From 67-14 sp035502775 (GTDB lineage: Bacteria; Actinomycetota; Thermoleophilia; Solirubrobacterales; 70-9), in the NCBI GenBank assembly GCA_035502775.1, contig DATJUB010000032.1:1-7651 (forward strand): 7,651 nt of DNA, read 5' to 3'. Position numbers and translations under genes: made by a program. Shown in pieces: positions 1-7,021 of this stretch. The first letter of the stretch is position 1, and each line of letters starts with the position of its first letter. The notes beneath the pieces are model-generated. The model saw only the letters and a program-made list of their open reading frames with translations, had not been told where the DNA came from and ran no database searches.

Positions 1-108
1 GGCGAAGCGATTTGTCCCATGACAATGAGCGAGCCCGGTGAGCGACAGACGAAGCCAGGCGTGCATAGGAGCGCCCCGGGCGCCGCTCGCCCACCGTCCC
101 AAATAAAG
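1..108. other. gene-free left edge with small hairpins; possible intergenic repeat
   Basis: I see no convincing gene here. The stretch contains a short hairpin (TTGTC, loop CCAT, GACAA at 12-25), a 7-base direct repeat TGAGCGA (26-32 and 39-45), and a GC-rich hairpin with GAGCG/CGCTC arms (69-88). A plus-strand frame is open from the ATG at 19, but it runs straight through the terminator at 109-139, so it is unlikely to be real. A minus-strand ATG at 20-18 leads off the window with no Shine-Dalgarno sequence. The density of small repeats suggests a dispersed intergenic element, but a single copy cannot prove that. Confidence 0.3.
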
Positions 109-139
109 AAAAGGGCCGCCCCACCGGGGCGGCCCTTTT
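109..139 (-). terminator. strong intrinsic terminator of the ndk end of the operon, probably bidirectional
   Basis: A perfect 14-bp stem (109-122 with 126-139) encloses a 3-nt loop. The core is GGGCCGCCCC/GGGGCGGCCC, flanked by AAAA on one side and TTTT on the other. Read on the minus strand, 32 nt after the ndk stop codon, the stem ends in TTTT followed by CTTTATTT, a good U-rich tract. Read on the plus strand it ends in TTTT then C, so it may also stop transcripts arriving from the left. It marks the 3' end of the valS-to-ndk transcription unit. Confidence 0.93.
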
Positions 140-170
140 CGGCACATCTGCAGAAACTAAGGCAGCAGCC

Positions 171-578
171 CTAAACCCCTTCGGGGAACCAGATCGCTGT
201 CTCCCGCGCCGCCGACTCGTCGGAGTCAGAGCCGTGCACCATGTTGAAGGTCACTTCCTGGGCGAAGTCGCCGCGGATGCTTCCGGGGGCGGCTTCGACC
301 GGGTTGGTGGCGCCGATCAGCTGGCGGGCGGCCTTGACGGCCTCCGGGCCTTCGAGCACGGCGGCTACGAGCGGACCGCCCGTGATGAACTCGACGAGCT
401 CACCGAAGAACGGCTTGTCCTTGTGCTCGGCGTAGTGCTCGTTGGCGATCGTTTCGGTGGCGGTCAGTTTCTTCAGGGCGACGATGTTCAGCCCTTTGTT
501 CTCGAACCGGGCGAGGATTTCACCGGTGAGGTTGCGCGCGAAGGCGTCGGGCTTGACCAGGATCAGGGTTTGAGGCAT
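171..578 (-). CDS. ndk: nucleoside diphosphate kinase
   Basis: Encodes a 135-residue cytosolic enzyme that moves the gamma-phosphate of ATP to other (d)NDPs through a phosphohistidine, balancing NTP pools. The whole chain is one NDK domain. Visible signatures are Lys9 in VKPDA, Arg85 and Thr91 in the RQLIGATNP segment, Arg102 in IRGDF, and Asn112 with the catalytic His115 in NMVHGSDS. Length is normal for bacterial NDK (about 135-143). The ATG start has a GGAG motif about 12 nt upstream, slightly far but plausible. It is the last gene of the leftward cluster, 47 nt after the zinc-ribbon gene and 32 nt before the strong terminator. The same place, downstream of valS and folC, is held by ndkA in mycobacteria. 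Confidence 0.97.
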   Translation of the reverse strand: MPQTLILVKPDAFARNLTGEILARFENKGLNIVALKKLTATETIANEHYAEHKDKPFFGELVEFITGGPLVAAVLEGPEAVKAARQLIGATNPVEAAPGSIRGDFAQEVTFNMVHGSDSDESAARETAIWFPEGV

Positions 579-625
579 GGGTTCTTGATGCTCCGTATCG
601 GTTTTGTCTGGGATGGGAGTGGCGG

Positions 626-1504
626 CTAGCGCGACTCGGGGGTCCGGCTGGGTGCCGGGGCGTCGCCGCTGTTGATCGGCTTCGAGGTCGCTCCGTCATC
701 ACCGCTGTTGATCGGCTTGCGGCGGGTCGAACGCGGCGTGCGCCGGGTCGATCCGCTTGACGGCTTCGCGTCCGGGTCGGGCGACGGCCTGGCGGCGGCG
801 CTTTCCACGGTCTCATCGGACCGGGATGCGGAGGAAGATTTACGGCTGGAGCTCGGCTTGGCCGTGGAACCGGAGTTGGCGGAACTCCGGGTGCCGGGCT
901 TGGCCGAGCTGCGGCCCGAGGAGCTGCGGCCGGCGGTTCCCTTCGAGGAACGGCGGCCTATGGCCTGCTTCTGTTCCCCGGTCGGCTGTTCGCGGCGGCG
1001 TTCCTTCGAACCGGAGCTCTTCGAGCTCTTGGACGAACTTCGCGAGGAGCGTTTCGGTGGCGCGACCAGTGCGGTCTCGCAGTAGGGACAGAGCTTCCAG
1101 TCCATGCCGACCGGCTTGGAGCAGGTCGGGCATTCCTCTTTGAGCCGGGTACGACAGGACGGGCAGCGCATGAATTCGGTTTCGGTCGGGAAGCCGCATT
1201 TGTGGCAGGAATGCTCTTCGAGGTGCCTGAGGCGAACCTCGGAGGTCCGGACTTCGATGTCGCGTTCATGGGCGTCGGCCAGGAATTCGGCCGGACGAAG
1301 GATCGTGTAGACGATCGTGCCGACGAAGGGGAAGAACGAGGCGGCGGTCGCGCAGCCGATCAGGAACGGATCGGAGATCCGGCGACGGGCGTCGGTGAAG
1401 GTGAAGACGATCAGGGCGAGCCAGATGGCGACCACGCAGAGGATCGCGAAGGTCACGACCAGGTTCAGGGCAGTGTTTTCAATTCCGAAGATGGCGAGTG
1501 GCAT
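626..1504 (-). CDS. membrane-anchored double zinc-ribbon protein with long basic Ser/Arg tail, function unknown
   Basis: Encodes 292 residues in three parts. Residues about 12-36 and 47-69 form two hydrophobic helices joined by a basic TDARRRISD turn. Residues 100-142 carry four CxxC pairs (C100/C103, C114/C117, C125/C128, C139/C142), the layout of two tandem zinc ribbons (DZR-like). Residues from about 150 to the end are low-complexity Ser/Arg/Lys/Pro, probably disordered, with a duplicated KPINSGD near the C-terminus. No catalytic motif is visible. Paired ribbons of this kind usually support protein or nucleic-acid contacts; here the membrane anchor would hold them at the membrane, and which side is not shown. 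The ATG start has no Shine-Dalgarno sequence and lies 7 nt after the stop of the small upstream membrane gene, suggesting translational coupling. No in-frame start codon was seen just upstream. In mycobacteria this folC-ndk interval holds a membrane protein (Rv2446c), which shows no evident similarity. Confidence 0.85.
   Translation of the reverse strand: MPLAIFGIENTALNLVVTFAILCVVAIWLALIVFTFTDARRRISDPFLIGCATAASFFPFVGTIVYTILRPAEFLADAHERDIEVRTSEVRLRHLEEHSCHKCGFPTETEFMRCPSCRTRLKEECPTCSKPVGMDWKLCPYCETALVAPPKRSSRSSSKSSKSSGSKERRREQPTGEQKQAIGRRSSKGTAGRSSSGRSSAKPGTRSSANSGSTAKPSSSRKSSSASRSDETVESAAARPSPDPDAKPSSGSTRRTPRSTRRKPINSGDDGATSKPINSGDAPAPSRTPESR
663..718 (-). repeat. 20-nt direct repeat in the tail of the zinc-ribbon gene
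   Basis: Positions 663-682 and 699-718 are identical except at one base, with a 36-nt period. In the minus-strand reading frame they encode two copies of KPINSGD (residues 263-269 and 275-281) separated by five residues. The near identity at DNA level suggests a recent in-frame duplication in a low-complexity tail. Confidence 0.85.
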
Positions 1505-1511
1505 GAGATTG

Positions 1512-1631
1512 CTAGAGGAACATCCTTCCGAATAGGTACCCGATGCCGAAGAAGACGAGGATCACTATTGCCACTACGGCAGCGACCAGCGCCATCATCG
1601 ACAGCAGTTGAGAGCCAGCCTGACGATTCAC
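1512..1631 (-). CDS. small single-pass membrane protein, function unknown
   Basis: Encodes about 39 residues. After a short polar N-terminus comes one strongly hydrophobic helix (starting MALVAAVVAIVILVFFG) and a short C-terminal GYLFGRMFL. No enzyme or binding motif is visible, and I do not recognise the family. The start is uncertain. I chose the GTG at 1631, but the purine run GGGGA lies directly against it, too close for a normal ribosome site. The tandem ATGs at 1598 and 1595 would give 28 or 27 residues and have no clear ribosome site. An ATG at 1736 would overlap folC and add residues that look like out-of-frame folC. The gene sits 62 nt after folC and only 7 nt before the zinc-ribbon gene, itself a membrane protein, so the two may be made together and interact (inference). 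Confidence 0.6.
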   Translation of the reverse strand: MNRQAGSQLLSMMALVAAVVAIVILVFFGIGYLFGRMFL

Positions 1632-1693
1632 TCCCCAATGGTCGCATAACCCGGCGATACCGGAGTCCTGGGCAGTTCTTGGGACGAGGATTG

Positions 1694-2941
1694 CTAAGTG
1701 TTCAGTACCGCGGAGAGCAGGTAGTGGGATCCGCATACGAGAACCACCCCGCCGAGATCTTCGGCCTGCAGAACAGCTCTGGAGAGGGCCTCGGACGGGT
1801 CGGCGACCTTCTCGGAAAGCAGGCCGAGTTCGTCGCCGGTCCGTTTCAGATCACCGGCCGGGAAAGTTCTTGCGCCCGGCCTGCCCCAATGTTCGAGCGT
1901 TTCCTCGGGCAGCTCGGTGAACACGGCCCAGTTGATCGATCCGGCCAATTCTTCCAGCATGCCGAGCGCGTCCTTGTCGGCGAGGATGCCGATCAGGGCC
2001 ACCACCGGTCGCCCTTCGGCTATTTCGGGAATCGATTCCGCGAGGGCCGCGGCGCCGGGACGGTTGTGGGCCACGTCGAAATAGATCGGCGGGTCGTCGC
2101 CGACCTGTTCCAGGCGGCCCGGCACGATCAGCGATCCGGCCACTTCGCGGACCGCGTCCGGATCGAGCTGGCCGATCAGCGCTTCGACCGCGGCCATGGC
2201 AACCGTGAAGTTGTCTCGCTGGAAGCCGCCCAGCGAGGCGAGATCCAGGTCGATCGGCGCGCGGTGTCCCGCATCGATGACCTCACACTCGAGCCTGCCC
2301 GCATGTTCGCGTGCCTGTCGTTCCACCTCTTCCGGGAGCTTGCCGATCACCAGCTTGGTTCCGGGCCTGAGCACCGCCAGCTTCTCGGCCGCGATTTCCG
2401 ATTCGCTCTCCCCCAGCCACTCGGTGTGGTCGAGCCCGATCGAGGTGAGCACGGTGACTTTCGATTCGATCGTGTTGGTGGCATCCAGCCGGCCGCCCAG
2501 CCCCGCTTCGATCACCGCCGCGTCGACTTCCGCGTCCGCGAGGGCCACGAAGGCGGCCGCCGTCGCCACCTCGAACTGGGTCACGACCTCTTCCCCCCCG
2601 AGCCCGGCGTTGACCCGCTCGGCCGCCGCGGCGGTCTCCTTCACCGCCGCCGCGAAAGCCTCCGGCGCGATCTGTTCACCGCCGACGAGGACCCGCTCGG
2701 ACCAGTGTTCGAGGTGCGGTGAGAGCGAACAGCCGGCGTTCCAGCCATGTGCCTCGATCAGCGCCGCACCCATCTGTGCCACCGACGACTTGCCGTTGGT
2801 CCCGACCACGTGAATCGTGTCGTAGCAGTCCTGCGGTCGTTCCAGCTCGTCGCTGAGCAGGTTCATGCGGTCGAGCCCGAGTTTCCATCCGATCGCTTCG
2901 AGTGAGTTGAGGTACTCCTCCGGATCGAAGGTGCCGCTCAC
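1694..2941 (-). CDS. folC: bifunctional folylpolyglutamate synthase / dihydrofolate synthase
   Basis: Encodes a 415-residue cytosolic Mur-ligase-like ATP-dependent ligase. It adds glutamate to folates, and in many bacteria also to dihydropteroate, keeping folates in the cell. Motifs in order: P-loop GTNGKSS (47-53), SPHLEHWSERV (74-84), the signature EAGLGGRLDATN (145-156), IGLDHTEWLG (168-177) with downstream AEKLAVL carrying the likely carbamylated lysine Lys187, then PGRLEQV (274-280) and DVAHN (289-293) at the start of the C-terminal domain, and ADKD (321-324). The family usually shows DGAHNP and GKGS where this protein has DVAHNR and GKSS, mild departures that keep the key Asp, His and Asn. 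Start is GTG, 25 nt after the valS stop; the nearest GGAG is about 14 nt upstream, so ribosomes may arrive by coupling from valS. Confidence 0.95.
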   Translation of the reverse strand: MSGTFDPEEYLNSLEAIGWKLGLDRMNLLSDELERPQDCYDTIHVVGTNGKSSVAQMGAALIEAHGWNAGCSLSPHLEHWSERVLVGGEQIAPEAFAAAVKETAAAAERVNAGLGGEEVVTQFEVATAAAFVALADAEVDAAVIEAGLGGRLDATNTIESKVTVLTSIGLDHTEWLGESESEIAAEKLAVLRPGTKLVIGKLPEEVERQAREHAGRLECEVIDAGHRAPIDLDLASLGGFQRDNFTVAMAAVEALIGQLDPDAVREVAGSLIVPGRLEQVGDDPPIYFDVAHNRPGAAALAESIPEIAEGRPVVALIGILADKDALGMLEELAGSINWAVFTELPEETLEHWGRPGARTFPAGDLKRTGDELGLLSEKVADPSEALSRAVLQAEDLGGVVLVCGSHYLLSAVLNT

Positions 2942-2966
2942 GAAACCGCTCGCGTCTCCGCCGTGA

Positions 2967-5513
2967 TCAGCCGAGCTCGGCGAGCTCGGCCTGGATCCGG
3001 GTCAGTTTCTCGCGTTCCTCGGCGACGACCTCTTCCGGTGCCTTGCTCACGAAGCGTTCGTTGCCGAGCTTGCCTTCGATCTTCTTGACCTCGATCTCGA
3101 GTTTGGCCTTGCGGGCGGTGAGCCTCGCGGTGAGCGCGTCCATGTCGAGACCGTCGGAGGGCAGGATCCCGTGACCGTCGACGGTCGCCACGGGCTCGCC
3201 TTCGGCCGCCCCGAGGTTCACCCGGCTGAGACGGGAAACGAATTCGGGGACTCCGTCGCCGCCACCGGTCGCGTCGAGCACGATCTTCGGCGGCACGCCG
3301 GCCATGTCCCGCCATCCCCGCAGCTTCTGGGTCAGGCCGATCGCGGCCGCGACTTCGGCTTCACAGGTGAGATTGCGGTGATCTTCGTCGGCGATCGGGA
3401 AGGCATGTACCGCGAGGTGCCCTTCCCGGTACGGGTGGTAGCGCCAGATCTCCTCGGTCACGAACGGCATCATCGGGTGCAGCAGGGCCAGGGTACGTTC
3501 GAGGGTGTGGAGCAGCACCTGGCTGATCTCGTCGTCCCCGTCATAGATCCTCGGCTTGGCGATCTCGAGGTACCAGTCGCAGAGTTCGGAGAAGACAAAG
3601 GAGTAGATCTCCTGGGCCGCGTGGGCGAAGTCGTACTCACCGAGCAGCTTGGTGACCGAGCCGATCGTGCTTTCGAGCCGCGACAGGATCCAGCGGTCCT
3701 CGAGTGCGGCGGGCTCGGCGGGAACGGTGCGGTCCGCCGGCTCGTCGACGTTCATCAGGATCAGGCGCGAGGCGTTCCAGAGCTTGTTGGTCAGGTCGCG
3801 GCCCTGCTGGACCTTGGCGTCCGAGTAGCGGACATCCTGGGTCGAGGACATCGCCAGCAGGCCGAAGCGGAGAGCGTCGGCGCCGTGCTCGTCGATCTCG
3901 CTCAGCGGGTCGATACCCGTGCCGAGACTCTTTGACATCCGGCGGCCGTCGCGGGCCTGGATCACGGAGTGGACGTAGACGTCCTTGAACGGCACGTCAC
4001 CGGCGAACTCGATGCCGGTCATGATCATGCGCGCGACCCAGAGGAACAGGATCTCGCGGGCCGTGGTCAGGAAATCGGTCGGATAGAAGGCTTCGAGCTC
4101 AGCGGTGTCTTCCGGCCAGCCCAGTGTGGCGAAAGGCCAGATCGCGGACGAGAACCAGGTGTCGAGCACGTCCTCTTCCTGCACCCAGCCTTCGCCCTCG
4201 GGCGCCACTTCCCCGACATAGGTTTCGTCGCCGCGGTACCAGACCGGGATCTGGTGTCCCCACCAGAGCTGGCGCGAGACGCACCAGGGGCGAATCTCGT
4301 TCATCCAGTCGAGGTAGACCCGTTTCCACTGCCCGGGGGTGATGTTGACCCGGCCGTCCTCGACCGCGGCGATCGCCGGGGCCGCCAGTTCGTCCATGCG
4401 GCAGAACCACTGCAGTGAGATCAGGGGCTCGATGCGCTCGCCGGATCGCTCGGAGAACGGAACCGAGTGGACGTACTCCTCCTCGGCGCTGAGCGCTCCT
4501 TCCTCGCGCAGGGCTTCGGCCACCGCGACCTGCGCCTCGGCGACGGTCATTCCGGCGAAGCGTTCGCCGGCCGCCTCGGTCATGCGGCCGTCCTCGCCGA
4601 TCACGCTGATCTCTTCGAGACCGTGCTTGCGGCCGATCTCGAAGTCGTTGACATCGTGGCCGGGCGTGATCTTCAGGGCGCCGGTGCCGAATTCGATGTC
4701 GACATGCTCGTCGGCGATGATCGGCAGGCGCCGTCCGACCAGCGGCAGGATGCAGAACTTGCCGACCAGGTCGGCGTAACGCTCGTCGTTCGGGTTCACG
4801 GCGATGGCGGTGTCGGCCATCATCGTCTCCGGGCGTACGGTCGCCACGGTCAGCACCCGGTCGCTGTGCTCGACCGGATAGTCGACCGAGAAGAGCGTGT
4901 CGGTCATCTCGCGGTTCACGACCTCCAGGTCGGAGATCGCCGATTGCGATCCCGGATCCCAGTTGACCATGTAGTTGTCGCGGTAGATGTAGCCCTTCTC
5001 GTAGAGAGAGGTGAAGATCTTGCGGACCGCGCGGGCGTACTCGTCGTCGAGCGTGAAGCGTTCACGTTCGTAGTCGACCGAGGCGCCGAGCCGCTGGTAC
5101 TGCTCCCTGATCCGGTTGGCGTACTCGTCTTTCCAGGACCAGATCCGTTCGACGAAGGCGTCGCGCCCGATCTCATGGCGGTCGATCCCCTCTTCGCGGA
5201 GGCGCTTCTCGACCACCGACTGGGTCGCGATCCCGGCGTGGTCCATGCCGACGATCCAGAGCGTGTTCTTGCCACTCATGCGGTTCATGCGGACGAGCGC
5301 GTCCTGCATCGAACTGTTGAGCGCGTGTCCCATGTGAAGCACGCCGGTCACGTTCGGCGGCGGGATCACGACCGAGAAGTTGTCTTCGGCCTTTCCGGTG
5401 GCTTCGGGATGGAAGTAGCCACCTTCCAGCCATTCGCTGAAAATCGTGCCTTCGACCTCTCCCGGCTGCCACCGGGTGGTCTCTTCCAGCTTCTGTCGGG
5501 CCGCGTCATCCAC
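2967..5513 (-). CDS. valS: valyl-tRNA synthetase
   Basis: Encodes an 848-residue class Ia synthetase that activates valine, charges tRNA-Val and edits mischarged threonine. The Rossmann catalytic domain carries the HIGH-type motif HMGH (60-63, in PPNVTGVLHMGHALN) and the KMSKS-type motif RMSKS (525-529), with Arg replacing the first Lys. The inserted editing domain lies at roughly 195-345 with TVATVRPETMMADTAIAVNP (222-241) and GTGALKITPGHDVNDFEIG (276-294). CVSRQLWWGHQIPVWY (411-426) returns to the catalytic core. An anticodon-binding helical domain spans about 605-745, and the last 60 residues are the charged coiled-coil arm typical of ValRS. Length is slightly short but complete. Start is GTG, with no strong Shine-Dalgarno sequence. 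It is the first gene of the leftward operon. No T-box specifier or GGUGG-type antiterminator motif was found upstream. Confidence 0.97.
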   Translation of the reverse strand: MDDAARQKLEETTRWQPGEVEGTIFSEWLEGGYFHPEATGKAEDNFSVVIPPPNVTGVLHMGHALNSSMQDALVRMNRMSGKNTLWIVGMDHAGIATQSVVEKRLREEGIDRHEIGRDAFVERIWSWKDEYANRIREQYQRLGASVDYERERFTLDDEYARAVRKIFTSLYEKGYIYRDNYMVNWDPGSQSAISDLEVVNREMTDTLFSVDYPVEHSDRVLTVATVRPETMMADTAIAVNPNDERYADLVGKFCILPLVGRRLPIIADEHVDIEFGTGALKITPGHDVNDFEIGRKHGLEEISVIGEDGRMTEAAGERFAGMTVAEAQVAVAEALREEGALSAEEEYVHSVPFSERSGERIEPLISLQWFCRMDELAAPAIAAVEDGRVNITPGQWKRVYLDWMNEIRPWCVSRQLWWGHQIPVWYRGDETYVGEVAPEGEGWVQEEDVLDTWFSSAIWPFATLGWPEDTAELEAFYPTDFLTTAREILFLWVARMIMTGIEFAGDVPFKDVYVHSVIQARDGRRMSKSLGTGIDPLSEIDEHGADALRFGLLAMSSTQDVRYSDAKVQQGRDLTNKLWNASRLILMNVDEPADRTVPAEPAALEDRWILSRLESTIGSVTKLLGEYDFAHAAQEIYSFVFSELCDWYLEIAKPRIYDGDDEISQVLLHTLERTLALLHPMMPFVTEEIWRYHPYREGHLAVHAFPIADEDHRNLTCEAEVAAAIGLTQKLRGWRDMAGVPPKIVLDATGGGDGVPEFVSRLSRVNLGAAEGEPVATVDGHGILPSDGLDMDALTARLTARKAKLEIEVKKIEGKLGNERFVSKAPEEVVAEEREKLTRIQAELAELG

Positions 5514-5606
5514 TGGCGCCGATCTTATTGAGCGCCCCTCTTCGCCGCGATCCGGCAGCGAAAGTCAACACTCGACCCACCGAGAACACAACGCAAACAG
5601 CCCTCT

Positions 5607-5645
5607 GGCAACGATTTCCAATGACTATCATTGGAAATCGTTGCC
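5607..5645. promoter_or_regulatory. perfect 18-bp inverted repeat upstream of valS, candidate operator or RNA hairpin
   Basis: Arms 5607-5624 and 5628-5645 are exact reverse complements around a 3-nt centre (CTA). The arm is only about 44% GC in a GC-rich region. The centre reads AATGA-CTA-TCATT, which matches 11 of 13 bases of the core of the classical Fur-family box (AATGA-TAA-TCATT). The dyad lies 93 nt upstream of the valS GTG. No U-tract follows on either strand, so it is not a standard intrinsic terminator. A DNA operator, an mRNA-leader hairpin, or one copy of a small palindromic repeat are all open. The structure is directly visible; the role is inference. Confidence 0.6.
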
Positions 5646-5658
5646 GGGGCTGGATTTG

Positions 5659-5717
5659 ACGCCTGGATGGGCGCCCGACGCTTTCCTGCCGGCGGGCGCC
5701 CTCCTTTTTTCAGGCGT
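5659..5717 (+). terminator. nested GC-rich stem-loop with a T6 tract on the plus strand, just past clpX
   Basis: An outer 7-bp stem (5659-5665 with 5711-5717) encloses a 9-bp GC stem (5669-5677 with 5693-5701). On the plus strand the inner stem is followed by CTCC and six T (5705-5710), the pattern of an intrinsic terminator pointing right, although no plus-strand gene was found upstream. On the minus strand, 6 nt after the clpX stop, the same hairpin lacks a U-tract; it could still end clpX transcripts, since high-GC actinobacteria often use such U-less hairpins. Which strand it serves is not settled. Confidence 0.55.
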
Positions 5718-5722
5718 AAGTT

Positions 5723-7021
5723 CTAGGCGGTCTGCTCTCCGAAGTCGTCGAACTCGTCGGCGGCCTCGTGGAGGTCCTTGGCCGCCCCGGTCACGAGGAT
5801 CGGGGCCTGGCCCTTCTCGATGGTTTCGCGGGTGACGACGCACTTGGTGACATCGGTCCGTGAGGGCAGCTCGAACTGGACGTCGAGCAGCGTGTTCTCG
5901 ATGATCGAGCGCAGGCCGCGGGCGCCGGTTTCGCGTTCGAGGGCCCGGTCGGCGATCGCTTCGAGTGAGTCGTCGGCGAAGACCAGTTCGATTCCGTCGA
6001 ACTCGAAGAAACGGTGGAACTGCTTCGAGAGGGCGTGGCGCGGCTCGGTCAGGATCCGCACGAGATCGTCGCGGGTGAGCTGGTGGAGCGCCGCCACGAC
6101 CGGGAGGCGGCCGATGAACTCGGGGATCAGGCCGTACTCGATCAGGTCCTCGGGCAGTGCCTGCTCGAAGAGGTCGCCGGGGTCCTCCTGACTGCCGATC
6201 ATCGCGCCGAAACCGATGCCCTTGTTGCCGACCCGCCGCTCGATCACCTGGTCGAGCTCGGAGAACGAGCCGCCGCAGATGAAGAGGATGTTGGTGGTGT
6301 CAAGGGTGAGGAATTCCTGGTGCGGATGCTTGCGCCCGCCCTGTGGTGGCACCGAGGCGGTGGTGCCCTCGAGGATCTTCAGAAGGGCCTGCTGCACGCC
6401 TTCGCCGGAGACGTCGCGGGTCAGCGAGGGGTTGTCCGCCTTGCGCGTGATCTTGTCGATCTCGTCGATGTAGATGATCCCGGTCTCGGCCTTCTTTACG
6501 TCGTAGTCGGCGGCCTGAATCAGCTTGAGAAGGATGTTTTCGACATCCTCACCGACGTAGCCTGCCTCGGTGAGGGCGGTCGCGTCGGCGATCGCGAAGG
6601 GCACGTTGAGGATGCGGGCGAGGGTCTGGGCGAGCAGTGTCTTGCCGCAGCCGGTGGGTCCGAGCAGCATGATGTTCGACTTCTGGAGCTCGACTTCGGG
6701 ATCCTCGTGCTCCGACATGCGGACCCGCTTGTAGTGGTTGTAGACCGCGACCGAGAGCGCCCGCTTCGCGGCGGACTGGCCGATCACGTACTCGTCGAGG
6801 ATCGAGTTGATCTCCTGCGGCTTCGGCAGTTCGTCGAGATTCAGGCTCGGCGCCTTCGAGGTCGCGGAAACCATCTCTTCGTCGATGATCTCGTTGCAGA
6901 GATCGATGCATTCGTCGCAGATGTAGACACCCGGACCGGCGATCAGCTTCTTGACCTGGCGCTGCGACTTCCCGCAGAAGCTGCAGAGGAGTTGCTCGTT
7001 GCTATCGGACGGACGTGCCAG
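5723..7021 (-). CDS. clpX: ATP-dependent Clp protease ATP-binding subunit ClpX
   Basis: Encodes 432 residues, the normal ClpX size. It is a hexameric AAA+ unfoldase that feeds tagged proteins into ClpP. The N-terminal zinc-binding domain has C13, C16, C35 and C38 (CSFCGKS and ICDECIDLC). The AAA+ core has Walker A GPTGCGKT (121-128), the pore loop GYVGED (154-159), Walker B IIYIDEIDK (182-190), the RKH loop (230-232), the ClpP-docking IGF (269-271), EFIGRLP (301-307), and sensor II GARGLR (366-371). I place the start at a CTG codon (7021-7019). AGGAGG lies 8 nt upstream, and the encoded start then reads MARPSDSNEQLLCSFCGKS, matching the MAR...LLKCSFCGKS start of actinobacterial ClpX. No ATG, GTG or TTG exists in frame between that site and the zinc finger. 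The only canonical upstream start noted, a TTG at 7174, adds 51 non-ClpX residues and overlaps the divergent gene. Confidence 0.93.
   Translation of the reverse strand: MARPSDSNEQLLCSFCGKSQRQVKKLIAGPGVYICDECIDLCNEIIDEEMVSATSKAPSLNLDELPKPQEINSILDEYVIGQSAAKRALSVAVYNHYKRVRMSEHEDPEVELQKSNIMLLGPTGCGKTLLAQTLARILNVPFAIADATALTEAGYVGEDVENILLKLIQAADYDVKKAETGIIYIDEIDKITRKADNPSLTRDVSGEGVQQALLKILEGTTASVPPQGGRKHPHQEFLTLDTTNILFICGGSFSELDQVIERRVGNKGIGFGAMIGSQEDPGDLFEQALPEDLIEYGLIPEFIGRLPVVAALHQLTRDDLVRILTEPRHALSKQFHRFFEFDGIELVFADDSLEAIADRALERETGARGLRSIIENTLLDVQFELPSRTDVTKCVVTRETIEKGQAPILVTGAAKDLHEAADEFDDFGEQTA

Noticed and set aside
19..173. Plus-strand small frame from the ATG at 19
   Set aside because: It reads through the perfect terminator stem at 109-139 and has no ribosome site or protein features.
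1202..2722. 506-codon open frame on the plus strand, antisense to folC and the zinc-ribbon gene
   Set aside because: It lies opposite genes with clear protein motifs, its translation is low-complexity (Gly/Arg/Asp/Glu rich) with no domain signature, and long antisense frames are expected at this GC content.
4467..5531. 354-codon plus-strand frame antisense to valS
   Set aside because: Shadow of valS third-position GC bias; no ribosome site or recognisable motif.
5514..5606. T-box riboswitch or clear promoter for valS
   Set aside because: No T-box antiterminator sequence is present. A minus-strand TTGACT at 5568-5563 could be a -35, but at normal spacing the -10 position reads GCGAAG, so I do not call a promoter.
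5695..5710. Minus-strand AAAAAAGGAGGG after clpX as a ribosome site for a hidden gene
   Set aside because: No ATG, GTG, TTG or CTG lies within a workable distance downstream; the sequence is better explained as one side of the T6 hairpin.
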